Shown: positions 14,047 through 15,936 of the stretch, one piece after another
Layout: each line of letters starts with the position of its first letter
Numbering within the stretch: position 1 is the stretch's first letter
Source: DASPRG01 sp963796125
Lineage (GTDB): Bacteria > Nitrospirota > Thermodesulfovibrionia > Thermodesulfovibrionales > SM23-35
Direction: 5' to 3'
Length of the DNA stretch: 15,936 nt
Assembly (NCBI GenBank): GCA_963796125.1
Contig: CAWCKM010000019.1
Location: 1 to 15,936, forward strand
Made by a program: the position numbers and the translations under genes
The notes under the pieces: model-generated
Told to the model about the DNA's origin: nothing
The model's input: only the letters and a program-made list of their open reading frames with translations
Database searches by the model: none

Positions 14047-15900
14047 ATGGCCATAGAGAAAAAAAAGATTAGCTTCAGTCTCATATATTTTCTCATAGCT
14101 CTCTTGTCGATATTCCTGCTTCAGCGTTATTTTCTTGCCCGCGAAGTGGTAACAATTAGCTACAGCGAGTTTAAAGTGCTTCTTGAAGAAAAGCTTGTTG
14201 ATGACCTTCAAATTTCAAAAGATACAATCATGGGCAGTCTGCTTGAAGGAGCCCACAATCGCATTGTTAGTCTCCGTAAGGAAAAGGAAGAACGAGAAAT
14301 TAAACATTTAAAGGAGATCAAGTTCTTTTCCGTCGTGAGGATTGAAGATCCAGATCTTGTGAAAGAATTAACCGAAAAGGGTATACGGTACACAGCAGAG
14401 CGGGAAGTCACATGGGTCAAAACACTTCTTTCATGGATCATTCCTTTGTTGATCTTCGTCGCTATCTGGGGCTTTTTTTTCAAAAGGATGGGTGCTGCCG
14501 GCGAAGGTCTCATGGCAGTCGGCAGAAGCAAGGCAAAGGTCTATGTTGAAGGTGAAACCAAAGTTACCTTTGATGATGTGGCAGGTGTTGAAGAGGCGGA
14601 AGAGGAACTGCAGGAGGTCATTGAGTTTCTTAAAAACCCTCAGAAATTTCAGAGTCTCGGTGGCAAGATTCCAAAAGGAATACTTCTCGTAGGTCCTCCT
14701 GGTACTGGCAAGACTTTGCTCGCACGTGCTGTTGCCGGCGAGGCGAGGGTACCTTTCTTAAGCCTCAGTGGTTCTGCCTTTGTCGAGATGTTTGTAGGAG
14801 TTGGGGCTGCAAGGGTAAGGGATCTCTTTGCCCAGGCAGAAAAACTCGCCCCCTGCATAATCTTTATTGATGAAATCGATGCCCTTGGAAAAGCCAGGGG
14901 TGTAAGTCCTGTATCAGGTGTTGATGAAAGGGAACAGACACTTACACAGCTTCTTTCTGAGATGGACGGGTTTGATACAAAAAAGGGCGTCATCATAATG
15001 GCGGCAACAAACCGGCCTGAAATCCTTGATCCAGCTCTCCTCCGTCCTGGCAGGTTTGACAGGCATGTGCTTGTTGACAGACCGGACCTCAAGGGTAGAC
15101 AGGAAATTTTTCAGGTTCATATAAAGAAGGTAAAACTTGCTCCTGATGTGAACCTTCAGGTTCTTGCTTCAATGACACCGGGAATGGCAGGAGCAGACAT
15201 TGCAAATGTCGTGAATGAGGCCGCCCTTCTTGCTGCAAGAAAGAACAAACAGTTTATAGAGATGTCTGACTTTGAAGAAGCGATAGAAAGGGCCGTTGCA
15301 GGGCTTGAAAAGAAGAGTCGTGTGATAAACAAGCGGGAAAGGGAAATTGTTGCTTGCCATGAGGCAGGTCACGCTATTGTAGCAAGTGTTCTGCCGAAGG
15401 CGGACCCGGTGAAAAGAGTTTCGATTATCCCGAGGGGGATTGCTGCTCTTGGTTACACTATCCAGCTTCCGACAGAAGACCGGTATCTCCTTACAAAATC
15501 AGAACTCCTTGACAGAATGTCTGTCATGCTTGGCGGGAGAGCTGCAGAGGAGATAATTTTTGGAGAATCGTCTACAGGTGCCAAGAATGATCTCGAAAAG
15601 GCAACTGAGATGGCAATAAGCATGGTGAGAACATACGGGATGAGCAAAACACTCGGGCCACTTTCTTACGACAGAGGGAGGCCGGTTTTTCTGGAAGCTC
15701 CATGGAGCCAACCAAAAGACTATAGTGAAGAAACGGCAAGGAAGATAGATGAGGAAGTAAAAATTATCCTGGATGAAGCATACGAAAAAGCGAAATCAGT
15801 TCTGACAGAAAATTATGAGAAACTCAAAAACATTGCATCAATACTCCTTGATAAAGAGATTATCGAAGGGGAAGAACTTAAGAAGCTTCTTGAAAAGTAA
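14047..15900 (+). CDS. ftsH: ATP-dependent zinc metalloprotease FtsH
   Basis: Membrane-anchored AAA+ protease that degrades misassembled membrane proteins and regulatory proteins. The intact 617-aa protein is of usual length. Seen: TM1 (about 9-29), a periplasmic segment (30-125), TM2 (about 126-146), AAA+ module with Walker A GPPGTGKT (216-223), pore loop MFVGVG (248-253), Walker B IIFIDE (271-276) and second region of homology ending RPGRFDRH (333-340). The peptidase domain has HEAGH (438-442), with likely third zinc ligand Asp515 in TGAKNDLEKAT. The start is ATG at 14047 with only a distant AGGA; no better start is nearby. It is preceded by 344 bp of repeat-filled DNA, so it probably has its own promoter, which I could not identify. 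It is unrelated in role to the cytochrome group upstream. Confidence 0.97.
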   Translation: MAIEKKKISFSLIYFLIALLSIFLLQRYFLAREVVTISYSEFKVLLEEKLVDDLQISKDTIMGSLLEGAHNRIVSLRKEKEEREIKHLKEIKFFSVVRIEDPDLVKELTEKGIRYTAEREVTWVKTLLSWIIPLLIFVAIWGFFFKRMGAAGEGLMAVGRSKAKVYVEGETKVTFDDVAGVEEAEEELQEVIEFLKNPQKFQSLGGKIPKGILLVGPPGTGKTLLARAVAGEARVPFLSLSGSAFVEMFVGVGAARVRDLFAQAEKLAPCIIFIDEIDALGKARGVSPVSGVDEREQTLTQLLSEMDGFDTKKGVIIMAATNRPEILDPALLRPGRFDRHVLVDRPDLKGRQEIFQVHIKKVKLAPDVNLQVLASMTPGMAGADIANVVNEAALLAARKNKQFIEMSDFEEAIERAVAGLEKKSRVINKREREIVACHEAGHAIVASVLPKADPVKRVSIIPRGIAALGYTIQLPTEDRYLLTKSELLDRMSVMLGGRAAEEIIFGESSTGAKNDLEKATEMAISMVRTYGMSKTLGPLSYDRGRPVFLEAPWSQPKDYSEETARKIDEEVKIILDEAYEKAKSVLTENYEKLKNIASILLDKEIIEGEELKKLLEK

Positions 15901-15936
15901 AGAGGATGAGATAGGCTATTCGCATTCAATTTATGC

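Overview
The window looks like a bacterial chromosome segment, probably from an anaerobic or facultatively anaerobic bacterium of the Nitrospirota / former Deltaproteobacteria type. This is inferred from a putative Re-citrate synthase beside isocitrate and malate dehydrogenase genes, an octaheme hydroxylamine-oxidoreductase-like cytochrome, and dispersed palindromic repeats of the 'GTCATTCTGA..CGAAGAATCT' type. The species cannot be named from the sequence alone.

Left part, minus strand (1-6607), read in transcription order: a putative Re-citrate synthase (6607-5371) overlaps an isocitrate dehydrogenase (5371-4292) in a TAATG junction. A CNNM/CBS-domain membrane protein (CorC/HlyC family), malate dehydrogenase and the N-terminal 578 residues of ClpC, cut by the window edge, follow. 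Malate dehydrogenase and ClpC each have a recognisable promoter of their own. Citrate synthase, IDH and MDH together give the oxaloacetate, citrate and 2-oxoglutarate section of the TCA cycle.

Middle, plus strand (6860-9978): a classic fatty-acid cluster, fabG-acpP-fabF, followed by rnc (RNase III). A 252-bp divergent gap separates it from the TCA genes.

Right part, plus strand (9979-15900): a 131-bp palindromic MITE-like repeat directly after rnc, a small SnoaL/NTF2-fold protein, and a 275-bp gap. Then comes a four-gene accessory group: an unrecognised two-TM membrane protein, the exported octaheme cytochrome, a 51-aa YHS-domain protein and a secreted methionine-rich protein. A second copy of the MITE sits inside another palindromic repeat, and FtsH closes the window.

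Sequence quality matters for reading this window. Ten genes are broken by 23 apparent single-base frameshifts (21 insertions, 2 deletions). When each is corrected, every gene becomes a whole number of codons of normal family length. They are almost certainly sequencing or assembly errors, not pseudogenes. One of them hides the conserved C-terminus of the octaheme cytochrome. Coordinates below span the whole corrected gene.
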